Below, piece by piece: positions 17,982-26,976 of a DNA stretch of 64,000 nt. Below the pieces are notes generated by a model that made no database searches, was not told the DNA's origin, and saw nothing but the letters and a program-made list of their open reading frames with translations. Each line of letters begins with the position of its first letter. Positions within the stretch are counted from its first letter, which is position 1. A program made the position numbers and the translations under genes. Source of the stretch: Bacteroidota bacterium (GTDB taxonomy: Bacteria; Bacteroidota; Bacteroidia; Chitinophagales; Saprospiraceae); contig JAHEAR010000001.1 of the NCBI GenBank assembly GCA_024642665.1, positions 9,152 to 73,151 of the forward strand, given 5' to 3'.

Positions 17982-18006
17982 TATTTGAATAAAGTCTAAA
18001 TAATGC
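17978..18006 (-). promoter_or_regulatory. 29-bp dyad over the feoA start codon
   Basis: GCATTATTT (17978-17986) and its exact reverse complement AAATAATGC (17998-18006) are separated by 11 bp. The feoA ATG lies inside the proximal arm. It may be an operator for an iron-responsive repressor (Fur or DtxR type), or an mRNA hairpin hiding the start codon. Confidence 0.5.
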
Positions 18007-18452
18007 GCTAATATACCAAGCCTTAAGGTATATATTTCAATTACGAATAACGAATGTGAGACTCATTTGAGGGGTGAGAGGTGAGTTGTGAGGGGCGAGT
18101 GTTATCCTGCCTCTCTCTGTAACGCTAATATTCCGAATTATATGTTAAAAAATAATCACCCGCTGATCTGGCAGATATAAAGCTGACTGTTTCTATAAAC
18201 GCTGATCCACGCTGATGAGTTTACGTATTTGCTCCATAAGCTTTCACCGTTGACCGTTCACCGTTGTTCCTTTTATTGCATCACCACATCACCCCTGTAC
18301 TACCTCCTACCGTCGGAATACAGGGTCTCTGCTGCGCTTCGATCCTTTCCCATCACTTTATCACCACATCACCTATCACTCTATCACTCATCACTCATAT
18401 CACGGACCCATATGTTTTTCCTATTTTGGACGCAATCTAATGTCTGAGCAAA
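17982..18452. other. 471-bp divergent intergenic region rich in short repeats (feoA/HerA-like)
   Basis: From left to right: the feoA dyad; GTGAG-type words (about 18055-18100); CACCGTTGACC words (about 18244-18270); the second copy of the 52-53 bp hairpin element; and ATCACC/ATCACT words (about 18280-18400), which are the complement of the GTGAGT-type tract. No gene seen. Confidence 0.6.
18292..18344 (+). repeat. 53-bp dispersed hairpin element, copy 2
   Basis: It begins CCCCTGTACTACCTCC and ends GCGCTTCGATC. A perfect inverted repeat CCCTGTA...TACAGGG lies inside it. It is embedded in ATCACC-word repeats that run on both sides, and it is the partner of the element at 5845-5896. Confidence 0.65.
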
Positions 18453-20009
18453 ATGGATACAACAGCATTTCAGGAGATCATGAACAATGGCTACACCTTC
18501 AAAGGCGATTCGATCCTTCTGGGAGCCGCTATGCTCAATGGCGAACCCATCAAAGAGTGTTTTGTTCGCCTCCCATTGGCGACAATTAATCGACATGGTT
18601 TGATCGCCGGAGCTACAGGGACAGGTAAAACAAAAACATTACAAATACTGGCTGAGCAACTCAGCGCCAATGGTGTGCCTTCCCTGGTGATGGACATCAA
18701 AGGAGATTTGAGTGGTATTGCCGTAAAAGCTGAAGGGCACCCTAAAATAGATGAGCGTCATGAGAAAATTGGTTTTCCCTTTATTGCCGGCTCCAGCCCT
18801 GTTGAATTCCTGACACTGTCCAACGAACCCGGGGCAAGAATCCGAGCAACCGTATTGGAATTTGGTCCTGTTTTATTTTCAAAAATGCTTGACTTGAATG
18901 AAACACAACAAAGTATCATTTCGGTTATCTTTCAATTTTGTGAAAATCACGAACTACCGCTGCTCGATCTGGAAGATGTCAAAAAAGTACTTCAATACCT
19001 GACTACCGATGGAAAAGATAAATTCGAAGCAGAGTACGGTAAAATCATGACCTCTTCCACCGGCACCATCGTTCGAAAAATTGTGGAGTTAGAGCAACAG
19101 GGAGGCAATGAATTTTTCGGCGAACCATCTTTTGATGTCACAGATTTACTTCGTGTCAATGCGGATGGTCAGGGAATTGTTCATACGCTGAGACTCACCG
19201 ATATTCAGGACAAACCGAAATTGTTTTCTTCTGTGATGTTGGAATTGCTGGCAGAGATGTATACCGTGTTTCCGGAAGAAGGAGACTTAAAAAAACCTAA
19301 ACTTGTTTTATTCATTGATGAAGCGCATCTTCTTTTTGACAATGCTTCTGATGCGCTTCTGGATCAAATCGAAGTGATTATCAAATTGATTCGATCAAAA
19401 GGAATCGGTGTCTTTTTCGTTACGCAAAATCCTACAGATATTCCGGAAAGTGTGTTAAGTCAATTGGGCATGAAGATTCAACATGCCTTAAGAGCCTTTA
19501 CCGCAAAAGACAGAAAAAGTATCAAACAAGCAGCCCAGAATTTTCCTGAATCTTCCTTCTACGATGTGGATCAGATACTGACAGAACTTGGAATAGGTGA
19601 AGCGTTGGTCACCGCGCTAAATGAAAAGGGAATCCCAACACCTCTGGTACATTGTTATCTGCGGGCGCCGCAATCCAGAATGGATATCCTGACACCAAAC
19701 GAAATCAAAACAATCACCGATGCATCTTCCCTGGTAGAAAAGTATAGCGAAGATATCAATCGGGAAAGTGCGCATGAAATTTTAACGGCAAAAATCGAAG
19801 ATGCCCAATTAGATAGTCACAGGGATCCCATCAACAAACAAAGAGCAAATGCGCGAAAGGAAAAGTCAACTTTAGATAAAGTACTATCCAATACCACCAC
19901 CAGACAAATCGGTCGAACGGTTGCTCGTGAATTAACAAGAGGACTTCTTGGGGTCTTAGGTGTGCGTGCTGTCACACGACGAAGTAAAAAGAAAACGACC
20001 TGGTTCTGA
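18453..20009 (+). CDS. HerA-like ATPase, DUF853 family
   Basis: This 518-residue protein has a P-loop ATPase core of the HerA/FtsK type: Walker A GATGTGKT (53-60), MDIKGDLSG, and Walker B LFIDEAHLLF. The DUF853 family is widespread and of unknown role; HerA proper is a DNA-translocating motor that works with NurA nuclease in archaea. No nuclease, SIR2 or other partner gene lies next to it, so I do not assign it to DNA-end processing or defence. The C-terminus is basic (TRRSKKKTTWF). It is convergent with the GWxTD gene, 4 bp away. Confidence 0.88.
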   Translation: MDTTAFQEIMNNGYTFKGDSILLGAAMLNGEPIKECFVRLPLATINRHGLIAGATGTGKTKTLQILAEQLSANGVPSLVMDIKGDLSGIAVKAEGHPKIDERHEKIGFPFIAGSSPVEFLTLSNEPGARIRATVLEFGPVLFSKMLDLNETQQSIISVIFQFCENHELPLLDLEDVKKVLQYLTTDGKDKFEAEYGKIMTSSTGTIVRKIVELEQQGGNEFFGEPSFDVTDLLRVNADGQGIVHTLRLTDIQDKPKLFSSVMLELLAEMYTVFPEEGDLKKPKLVLFIDEAHLLFDNASDALLDQIEVIIKLIRSKGIGVFFVTQNPTDIPESVLSQLGMKIQHALRAFTAKDRKSIKQAAQNFPESSFYDVDQILTELGIGEALVTALNEKGIPTPLVHCYLRAPQSRMDILTPNEIKTITDASSLVEKYSEDINRESAHEILTAKIEDAQLDSHRDPINKQRANARKEKSTLDKVLSNTTTRQIGRTVARELTRGLLGVLGVRAVTRRSKKKTTWF

Positions 20010-20013
20010 TCCG

Positions 20014-21441
20014 TTAATACTCAAAATAGGTTCTGGCATTCCGATTGAAATTGTCTCCCATCACCTTCTGCCCCACGGCCGGTGCTTCTAAGGTAGCATC
20101 TTCATAAAGCATCACTTCCCATCGGGAATTGTTGACTTCACCACGTGCGGTGGAATGCAAGAGTTCATGTCCGTTTTTTACCAGGGAAGGGTTGTAAAAA
20201 AGAAACCGGACATTAGTTTGTCGCGTTGCCGGAAAATCATTGTATATCCAGATTTCATATGGAGGTGCACTTGGTTCCTCTTCAACCGTCACCACTTCAT
20301 TAGGCATGCCATACTTCAAAAATATATGCCCTCGATCAGTTTCAAAACCATAGCCAAATCCGGACATATAGTTTTTGTCAACAGACCTTGCAATTTTCAT
20401 ATAGGCCTGAAAAGCAACACCTGCATATTTTCCGGAATCAATCGTCCAAAATCGATGAATGAAAAATCGTTTCGCTCTTTCACTTCCTTTCTTCAATAAA
20501 TCATTCATGATTTCGATGTCAATTGAATTGACAATAGGTGCCATCGCACGAAGGGTATAGTTTAAAGAATCTGTCGGAATCTCGCTAACGAAACCAAAGT
20601 CTATAGTTTGACCCGCAGTTTCCATAAATATCGAGTCCCCAACAGGGTTAAATCTTGCAAAGGCAATTTGTCTTGATTCAACCAATTGTTGCTTACCATC
20701 ATACAGCACTGCTTCAAGCAGATAAGAGCCGGATATCAAAAGACTGATATCAAGCTGCAGCACATTGACATTGATGTCTTCTTTTTTCAGTTTCTTATAC
20801 GTTGTAATCGGCTTTGGAACATCCCCGGCCACCGGCTTGATGGTATACTGCACATAAGGCTGACCTTCCAGAGAATTTGCATGATAGGTCTCGAAATACA
20901 CAAACAACTGATCCAATGAGGAGTAATAATAATTAAAGGGAAGTGGCTCTAAATAAAGACCGCTTTTATTAAATACCGTAGCCCCATCAGGATCATTTTT
21001 GATGTTGGCTAAGATTTGAATATCAGATTGGGATGCTGTCTTTTTTTCTGAGAGAATTTGAATATTTTCAGAAACCTGTATAAAACTTTTTTCATCCTGC
21101 AAGTCAGAGACTTCAATGGATACCACATACTGATTCGGCTTCAGCGTAAAACGTCGAACATCAAAAATATCCTGCGCCGGATACCCTGTTCGGCTGAGGT
21201 TGTATTTATTGCCTGAGACAATACTATCCTGATCATCGGCAATCATCACCAGATACGAAACACCATAATGGTCTTGAGCTGCATTGCAAATTAATGAAGA
21301 ACCAACAATGTATAAAGAGACTTCTATATAGCTGCCGGCATCACTTTGAAATCGACAGACATCCATACTGACATCAGGAGCAGCTGACAAAGGAAGATTC
21401 AGGGTAAACAGTAATCCAAATAATAGGCTAATGTTTTTCAT
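20014..21441 (-). CDS. GWxTD domain-containing secreted protein
   Basis: A signal peptide (MKNISLLFGLLFTLNLPLSAAP) precedes about 270 residues of beta-rich sequence and a C-terminal GWxTD domain (about 325-475), recognised from RFFIHRFWT...ETDRGHIFLKYGMPNEV...YEIWIYNDF. The signature Trp is Phe here (GFETDRG). GWxTD proteins are common in Bacteroidota and Acidobacteria and their function is not known; the envelope location is inferred from the signal peptide. The gene overlaps the upstream lipoprotein gene by 14 bp, so they form an operon. Confidence 0.85.
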   Translation of the reverse strand: MKNISLLFGLLFTLNLPLSAAPDVSMDVCRFQSDAGSYIEVSLYIVGSSLICNAAQDHYGVSYLVMIADDQDSIVSGNKYNLSRTGYPAQDIFDVRRFTLKPNQYVVSIEVSDLQDEKSFIQVSENIQILSEKKTASQSDIQILANIKNDPDGATVFNKSGLYLEPLPFNYYYSSLDQLFVYFETYHANSLEGQPYVQYTIKPVAGDVPKPITTYKKLKKEDINVNVLQLDISLLISGSYLLEAVLYDGKQQLVESRQIAFARFNPVGDSIFMETAGQTIDFGFVSEIPTDSLNYTLRAMAPIVNSIDIEIMNDLLKKGSERAKRFFIHRFWTIDSGKYAGVAFQAYMKIARSVDKNYMSGFGYGFETDRGHIFLKYGMPNEVVTVEEEPSAPPYEIWIYNDFPATRQTNVRFLFYNPSLVKNGHELLHSTARGEVNNSRWEVMLYEDATLEAPAVGQKVMGDNFNRNARTYFEY

Positions 21442-21790
21442 TTGATGTCTTTTTCAAAAAGAACATAAATTCATTTTCAGGATTCATGGCATAATAAATG
21501 TCCATTGAATCCTGTCTGATAGAGGTGATCGTGTAATCCGCTTTACCTTCCTGAATGATTCTATTGTCTTTCATCAAAAATGGACCGGTTTCATCACTCC
21601 CTGTAATATTCACCGTCAGATTATTTTTCGCATCGAAAATAAAGTAACCACCACGCAGATAAGGTGTTTCTCTTCCATTGCGGTTTGCACTGTAAATTTC
21701 CCACTTGCCATTCAGTCCTTGTGTTGATATAGTCGTGCTTTCTTTACACGAAACAAGAATCATCAATCCGCCAAAGCTGACTAAAATCAT
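21428..21790 (-). CDS. Small lipoprotein, lipocalin-like
   Basis: I start this at the inner ATG (MILVSFGGLMILVSCKES), which gives a compact lipoprotein signal with a lipobox ending in LVSC. The ORF track adds 25 residues. The mature chain (about 105 residues) reads like a small lipocalin-type domain (GLNGKWEIYSAN near the start, then alternating strands, and NEFMFFLKK at the end). It is probably an inner- or outer-membrane lipoprotein of unknown role, and is translationally coupled to the downstream GWxTD gene by a 14-bp overlap. Confidence 0.7.
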   Translation of the reverse strand: MILVSFGGLMILVSCKESTTISTQGLNGKWEIYSANRNGRETPYLRGGYFIFDAKNNLTVNITGSDETGPFLMKDNRIIQEGKADYTITSIRQDSMDIYYAMNPENEFMFFLKKTSNEKH

Positions 21791-21890
21791 CCATCTGTAT
21801 ATAGGAACGATGGGAAAGAGCAATTTGTAGCTATGCAATGTATGGTTAGGTCCTGTGGAAATCATAAAATGTAATTTACCCGACCTAAAG

Positions 21891-23120
21891 TTACGATTGA
21901 TCCAGTTCCAAAAGCGTTATTTCCGGTAAAATTCCTACTCTACCCGGATATCCAAGAAATCCTAAGCCTCGATTCACATATAAGTGCTGGGAAGTTTCAG
22001 TGTATAAACCGGCCCATTGCGGATAGACATACTGTATAGGACTCCACTTGATGTACCCCGGAATTTCGACCCCGAATTGAAAACCATGCGTATGACCGGA
22101 AAGTGTTAAATCCACTTCAGGATAGTCCTTCGTGACCTGGTCATTCCAGTGGGATGGGTCATGTGACAGAAGAATATTCAAGGCATTTTTCTCCATTCCT
22201 GCAGTGGCTAACTTCATATCTCCATGCTTTGGGAATCTGGGACTGGCACTGTAATTTTCAACCCCTATGACATTAAAAAAAGTGTCCTTCACCCGTACCT
22301 GCTCATGCTCGTTAAGCAGTAATCGCCAGCCCAGCTTGCGATGCATATCCTTTAGATCGGCAAAATTTTGTTGCTTTTCCTGCTGACTTGGCCATTGATG
22401 ATAGTCCCCGTAATCGTGATTTCCCAAAACGGAGTATACGCCGAGAGGTGCTTTGATTTGACGAAACATGTCGACAAAAGGCTCCATTTCTTTCGCCATC
22501 GTATTGACGAGGTCACCGGTAAAGAAAACGATATCCGGATTTTCGGCATTGATCATTTCTATACTACGTGAGACCGGTTCTTTGAAAAGAAAACTCCCGG
22601 AATGAATATCAGAGATCTGAACAATTTTAAGCCCTTTCAGTGAGGGATGGAGATTCTTTATGGGCACTCTGGTCTTTAGTACTTTGTATCGATATGGATT
22701 CCTAGCCATTCCGTAGGTCAAGCTAAGAATTGGAATAGCACCAAGAATCAGCGCCCCATAAGACATAAATGAAGAGCGGATGGTGGGCAGGTTCATGGTT
22801 TCAAAACTGATATTCATCGCTCCAAATGCAAGCCTCCTGATATCATCAACCAGAATAATAGCGGCCATTAATAATTTAGCGAAATACAGAATAAATATCA
22901 TCGCCCGAACCATCACCTGGACCGCTCTTGGAAGATTGTCACTCCATCCGTACGAAAGGCCTATCAGGTAGATTACAGAAATCACGGGAACCAGCCAATA
23001 CGTAATATATATAATGGTCCTGAGCGTCTTTCCGGAAGAAGTGAGCATGTGTCTTACGGCCTGAAATGCCATAAGATCAATCAGGAAAAGAAAAATGGTG
23101 ATAAATATGATTCTGGACAT
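21891..23120 (-). CDS. Membrane-anchored metallophosphoesterase
   Basis: At 409 residues, it has four N-terminal hydrophobic segments (about 1-20, 35-57, 65-95 and 115-140) followed by a calcineurin-like phosphoesterase domain. The metal-binding motifs are all present: QISDIHSGS, FTGDLVN, VLGNHDYGD, LLSHDP and LSGHTHGFQ. The family includes YkuE/YaeI-type enzymes acting on phospholipid head groups or UDP-linked lipid A precursors; the real substrate cannot be told from sequence. The ATG at 23120 places the first helix at the N-terminus. Confidence 0.9.
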   Translation of the reverse strand: MSRIIFITIFLFLIDLMAFQAVRHMLTSSGKTLRTIIYITYWLVPVISVIYLIGLSYGWSDNLPRAVQVMVRAMIFILYFAKLLMAAIILVDDIRRLAFGAMNISFETMNLPTIRSSFMSYGALILGAIPILSLTYGMARNPYRYKVLKTRVPIKNLHPSLKGLKIVQISDIHSGSFLFKEPVSRSIEMINAENPDIVFFTGDLVNTMAKEMEPFVDMFRQIKAPLGVYSVLGNHDYGDYHQWPSQQEKQQNFADLKDMHRKLGWRLLLNEHEQVRVKDTFFNVIGVENYSASPRFPKHGDMKLATAGMEKNALNILLSHDPSHWNDQVTKDYPEVDLTLSGHTHGFQFGVEIPGYIKWSPIQYVYPQWAGLYTETSQHLYVNRGLGFLGYPGRVGILPEITLLELDQS

Positions 23121-23204
23121 AGCAACTGTCTTGTAGATGAGAGCAATAACATAAATTTTGCAAATATGTTATCATTCACCGGCCCAATTTCTGAACTTTG
23201 GTAG

Positions 23205-24056
23205 ATGAGTAGATTTGTTTTAGTGACGGGATCATCATCGGGTATTGGTAAAAGTGCTGCATTCGCCCTGGCTGCCAGGGGATATCATATTCTCGCCGGT
23301 GTACGAAGCCAGAAAGATGCGGATGAGTTGCTGGCCGGTGGACAAACGGGGATACATCCCGTCTTACTGGATGTCACGGACGATGAGAGCATCGCACAGG
23401 CTGTCCGACGTGCTGAAGTCATCCTGGGCGATCAACCCCTGGTGGCCATTGTTAATAATGCGGGAATTGCGGTGAGTGGACCGGTTTTGTACGTACCACT
23501 AGAAGCATGGCATAGGCAAATGGATGTAAATGTGCTGGGTGTAGTCCGCGTAACGCAACGATTTTTTCCTTTATTATCACGGGCAGCTAACGGCAAGATT
23601 GATCATCCCTGCAGAATCATCAATATCAGCAGTGTCTCCGGTTTATTTGCCAGTCCATTTGTCGCCCCTTATGCAGCTTCCAAGTATGCTCTGGAAGCCA
23701 TCAGTGATAGTTTGCGGCGTGAATTATACATGTATGCTATAGAGGTCGTATTGATTGAGGCCGGTAGTATCGCTACGCAGATATGGGATAAGGCAAAAGA
23801 GTCACCAATGTATTCAGGACCCGAATATGATCCTATCCTGTCCAGCCGGTCAGAGATGGTCGATCGGCAGATGAATCAGGCGATGTCTCTGGATATCATG
23901 GACGATTTAATCGTAAAGATCATTGGCCAAAAACGAGTTCGCGTAAGATACCTGCTCAGACGAAAGAAATGGAAGTTCCACCTGTTACGCTGGTTGCCCA
24001 CAAAATGGGTTGACCAAAAAATACACAAGGTGCTCAGGTCTAAATCCGGTCAATAA
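23205..24056 (+). CDS. SDR family oxidoreductase
   Basis: This 283-residue classical short-chain dehydrogenase has the NADP(H)-binding TGSSSGIGKS loop (8-17), NNAGIAVSGP, the catalytic Ser in NISSVSG and the Tyr-Lys pair in YAASKYALE. Its C-terminal region is longer than in the 250-residue group and resembles the retinol or 17-beta-hydroxysteroid dehydrogenase-like subgroup. The substrate is unknown. It is a single gene, convergent with rplS; a near-match to the promoter element ends only 4 bp before the ATG. Confidence 0.9.
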   Translation: MSRFVLVTGSSSGIGKSAAFALAARGYHILAGVRSQKDADELLAGGQTGIHPVLLDVTDDESIAQAVRRAEVILGDQPLVAIVNNAGIAVSGPVLYVPLEAWHRQMDVNVLGVVRVTQRFFPLLSRAANGKIDHPCRIINISSVSGLFASPFVAPYAASKYALEAISDSLRRELYMYAIEVVLIEAGSIATQIWDKAKESPMYSGPEYDPILSSRSEMVDRQMNQAMSLDIMDDLIVKIIGQKRVRVRYLLRRKKWKFHLLRWLPTKWVDQKIHKVLRSKSGQ

Positions 24057-24119
24057 CCGTTTTAGACAGAGAAATCTGTATAGTAAAAAATTGGGAAAAG
24101 GAAATGCCTGTGGCAGCTC

Positions 24120-24473
24120 CTAGTTGAAGGTCCGCTTTTCTTTGATCTTGGCTTTCTTACCGACAAGATCACGCAGATAATAAAGACGAGCTCTGCGAAC
24201 TTTACCCCGCTTTAATACCTTAACCTCCACAATGTGAGGTGAAAAGAAAGGGAAAATACGTTCTACGCCAACGCCATTCGACATTTTGCGAACGGTAAAG
24301 GTTTTGCCTGCGCCACTCCCTTTGATCTGGATCACATCTCCCTTAAAATCCTGAATACGTTCTTTTACTCCCTCCACAATCTTGTAGGAGACTACAATGC
24401 TATCCCCTGATCTGAATTCCGGGAACGTTGGTTGAGTATTTAATTGCTGATGAACAAGCTTAATAAGATCCAT
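24120..24473 (-). CDS. rplS: 50S ribosomal protein L19
   Basis: The 117-residue L19 is recognised from [48 protein letters not shown] and [26 protein letters not shown]. It sits at the 30S-50S interface. In many bacteria rplS follows trmD in the rpsP-rimM-trmD-rplS operon, but here it is monocistronic and trmD is about 28 kb away (52192-52884). Confidence 0.97.
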   Translation of the reverse strand: MDLIKLVHQQLNTQPTFPEFRSGDSIVVSYKIVEGVKERIQDFKGDVIQIKGSGAGKTFTVRKMSNGVGVERIFPFFSPHIVEVKVLKRGKVRRARLYYLRDLVGKKAKIKEKRTFN

Positions 24474-24513
24474 GACGCTGAGTAATTAATATAGCTTTCT
24501 TAAAAAAGAGCGA

Positions 24514-24521
24514 CAAAGGTA
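24514..24521 (-). promoter_or_regulatory. -7 promoter element for rplS
   Basis: TACCTTTG on the minus strand, about 40 bp before the rplS start; it is the same octamer as at corA and the PKD gene. No clear -33 TTG was found at the right spacing. Confidence 0.45.
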
Positions 24522-24565
24522 TGCTTTTTTCTATGATTTACTCTTTTATATTAAGAATTTTTCAG

Positions 24566-26842
24566 TTATCTGATCAGGGTTACGAATTCCTGCAGCTCAA
24601 ACGGCCTGTTTCGGGCATCCGTATACGTTAACGTACACATATAAACACCCACGGGAAGGTCCTGACCACTGTTATTACGTCTGCCATTCCAGCCTTCGTC
24701 CGGATCGGAAGTTTCAAATACTTTGTCCCCCCATCGGGTCCAGATAATAAGGGAATAAGAGCCTACACCGGCACTCAAGCCTTTGGGTTTATAAGTTTCA
24801 TTTTTACCATCGAAATTAGGAGTAAAGGCATTTGGTAGGAAGAATTGCACAATTGGCTCTACATCAATTATTTGTATCAGAGTATCGGTGCATCCATTCG
24901 GGTGAAAAACCACCTGCATCACCTCATACATCCCCGTATCGAGAAAGGTATAACTCGGATTCTGAATAAAAGATCTGGCCTCACTCCCAAAATCCCAGAA
25001 CCATCCTGTACCGCCGGTAGAAAGATCAGTAAAACTGGCAGTTGAATTAACGCTGTTCAATTCATCCGGCGTATAGGAGAAATCAGCCTCAGGAGAGGCC
25101 TGCATGGTGATCAGATTAGGAAACACCTCACTGGTATAACAGCCAATGGGTGAAGTCACCTCCAATTTGACGGTATATATGCCCGGTTCAGTATATTCAT
25201 GCGTTGGGCTGATGGAACCACTGGTACCACCATCTCCAAAATCCCACCGGATTTCATAGGTTTCATCAATAGGTGTGGACAAGTTCGTAAACTTAATTTT
25301 CTCCGGCACACAGGCTGAATATTTTGACGGTTTGATTATCAGCAAAGGTGGTACAGGATAATAATTAACAGTCTGCGACAACGTGTCCTTACATTCATTT
25401 GTATCCTCTACAATTAGTTCAACAGGATGATCACCGGGCGTCAGGTATAAATGATTCGGATTTCTTAACAAGCTGAATTCAGCGTCTCCAAAATCCCAAT
25501 CCCAGTCAGTGATGGACGAGGCCCCGGTGACGGACTTATCCCTGAAGCTGACAGGTCCCGCAATACAAGTGTCATAATCAAATTCAAAATCAGCCTCAAT
25601 CGATGGAAATACATTAAGACTGATATAGGCCGTATCGCCACAATTCAATCCTTCATTGATGATCATGGACCCTTTATAATTCCCTATCCCCGGAAAGGTA
25701 AATGTTGCATTGCGCTCATTGGATTCGACAATAGTTCCATTGATATTAAACGCCCAATGATAGGTCTCTATAAATTCTTCAATCTGACTTTTATTATTAA
25801 ACGTAATAGTGTTATTACCACAGGAATTAAGGACAAACTCTTCATCATCAATAATCGCATCAGCTTTAATGGCTGCATTTACTGCTTTAGAACAATTAAG
25901 TACATTAAATTGAAAATCGCGGCGCAACACACTTAACAAAATCCCATTCCGATATTCCTTAACGCAGATTCCCACGACAAACTGACCTGTCAGACCGGGT
26001 GTGCCGGTGATGAGACCGGTGACGGGATTGATAAAAATAGGCGAAACCAAACCAAGTGGATTGGAGGCAGAATAATCGGGTGCTTTAAATATCACATCCA
26101 GATAAGGTGGCAGACATTTTGAAGGATCCGGTGTGATCCCATCACAAAGATTTTGCTGTGCCGGATTGTCCACCCCTAATGGTCCTCCTCCTCGTAAAGG
26201 AGCGCAGAACTCATAAACAATCTGATCCCCTTCATTATCGGAGGCCGAGTGATCAAACTCTAACGGATCATTGACACAAATACCGATTGGTGGAAAATTA
26301 TTAAACTGCGGTCCGTTATTACAGGTTCGCTGTGCTTCTTCAGTTACCTCAATGGTGTAGGTAGCTCCGGTATCATTGGGGGCCAGGATATTGGTGATGG
26401 TATTATTCCGGCAGCATCTTTGCCAGGACACGATATATGATCCCTGAATAATGGGCAAATTATTCAGATTGATAAGATAAGCAGATTGTTCAACGCAAAC
26501 ATTGGGTGGCAATATAAGGCAGGGATTGCCTGAGGTCTGCAGTCTGGTGACAGCACCATGATTGACTGTCAGCATCCGCACAAAGGTGTATACACCATTG
26601 ACATAAGAATAGATCCCAATTCTTGCCGGATTGTCAAAATCTGCCCCGTTACTGGCACAATCCCTATAGATTTTCATGGTCATCCGGTAATTCCTGGTAT
26701 CCGTCATAGAACCAGGTCCAAGACAATTATAGTAAATCTCACCACCCACAATGTGTCGGGCGTAGCTGGTTTGTACCAAAGCAATCAGAAATAGCAGACT
26801 GACGACGCCCCGAATCATTGATTGTAGATAAACTTTATGCAT
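24566..26842 (-). CDS. PKD-domain surface protein with CHU_C-type (T9SS) C-terminal domain
   Basis: This large secreted protein has a signal peptide (VVSLLFLIALVQTSYA), a Cys-rich N-terminal part starting HIVGGEIYYNCLG, at least three PKD-like beta domains (DWDWDFGD, IRWDFGDGG, GWFWDFGSEA), and a C-terminal gliding-motility-associated/CHU_C domain (NAFTPNFDGKNE...RWGDKVFE...GWNGRRNNSG). That last domain is typical of cargo of the type 9 secretion system, so the protein is probably exported to the cell surface. I start at 26842 because the ORF-track ATG at 26866 lies inside the -7 element at 26864-26871; 26818 is also possible. Confidence 0.88.
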   Translation of the reverse strand: MHKVYLQSMIRGVVSLLFLIALVQTSYARHIVGGEIYYNCLGPGSMTDTRNYRMTMKIYRDCASNGADFDNPARIGIYSYVNGVYTFVRMLTVNHGAVTRLQTSGNPCLILPPNVCVEQSAYLINLNNLPIIQGSYIVSWQRCCRNNTITNILAPNDTGATYTIEVTEEAQRTCNNGPQFNNFPPIGICVNDPLEFDHSASDNEGDQIVYEFCAPLRGGGPLGVDNPAQQNLCDGITPDPSKCLPPYLDVIFKAPDYSASNPLGLVSPIFINPVTGLITGTPGLTGQFVVGICVKEYRNGILLSVLRRDFQFNVLNCSKAVNAAIKADAIIDDEEFVLNSCGNNTITFNNKSQIEEFIETYHWAFNINGTIVESNERNATFTFPGIGNYKGSMIINEGLNCGDTAYISLNVFPSIEADFEFDYDTCIAGPVSFRDKSVTGASSITDWDWDFGDAEFSLLRNPNHLYLTPGDHPVELIVEDTNECKDTLSQTVNYYPVPPLLIIKPSKYSACVPEKIKFTNLSTPIDETYEIRWDFGDGGTSGSISPTHEYTEPGIYTVKLEVTSPIGCYTSEVFPNLITMQASPEADFSYTPDELNSVNSTASFTDLSTGGTGWFWDFGSEARSFIQNPSYTFLDTGMYEVMQVVFHPNGCTDTLIQIIDVEPIVQFFLPNAFTPNFDGKNETYKPKGLSAGVGSYSLIIWTRWGDKVFETSDPDEGWNGRRNNSGQDLPVGVYMCTLTYTDARNRPFELQEFVTLIR

Positions 26843-26863
26843 AATATTTGAAAAGATACACCT

Positions 26864-26871
26864 CAAAGGTA
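26864..26871 (-). promoter_or_regulatory. -7 promoter element for the PKD surface protein gene
   Basis: TACCTTTG on the minus strand. It overlaps the upstream ATG offered by the ORF track and therefore argues for an inner start (26842 or 26818). Confidence 0.45.
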
Positions 26872-26976
26872 ATTCGCGTCTAATTTTAACGTTTAATTCT
26901 CTTTTTTTATACCCCTAATCCTTAAAATGTCGTCACCTATGCTGCATTTTACTGTTTTTAAACAAATCTCACCCCC

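Noticed and set aside
18453-20009. HerA-based anti-phage or NurA-HerA system
   Set aside because: The ATPase is of the DUF853 type and stands alone; no NurA, SIR2 or DUF4297 nuclease gene is adjacent.
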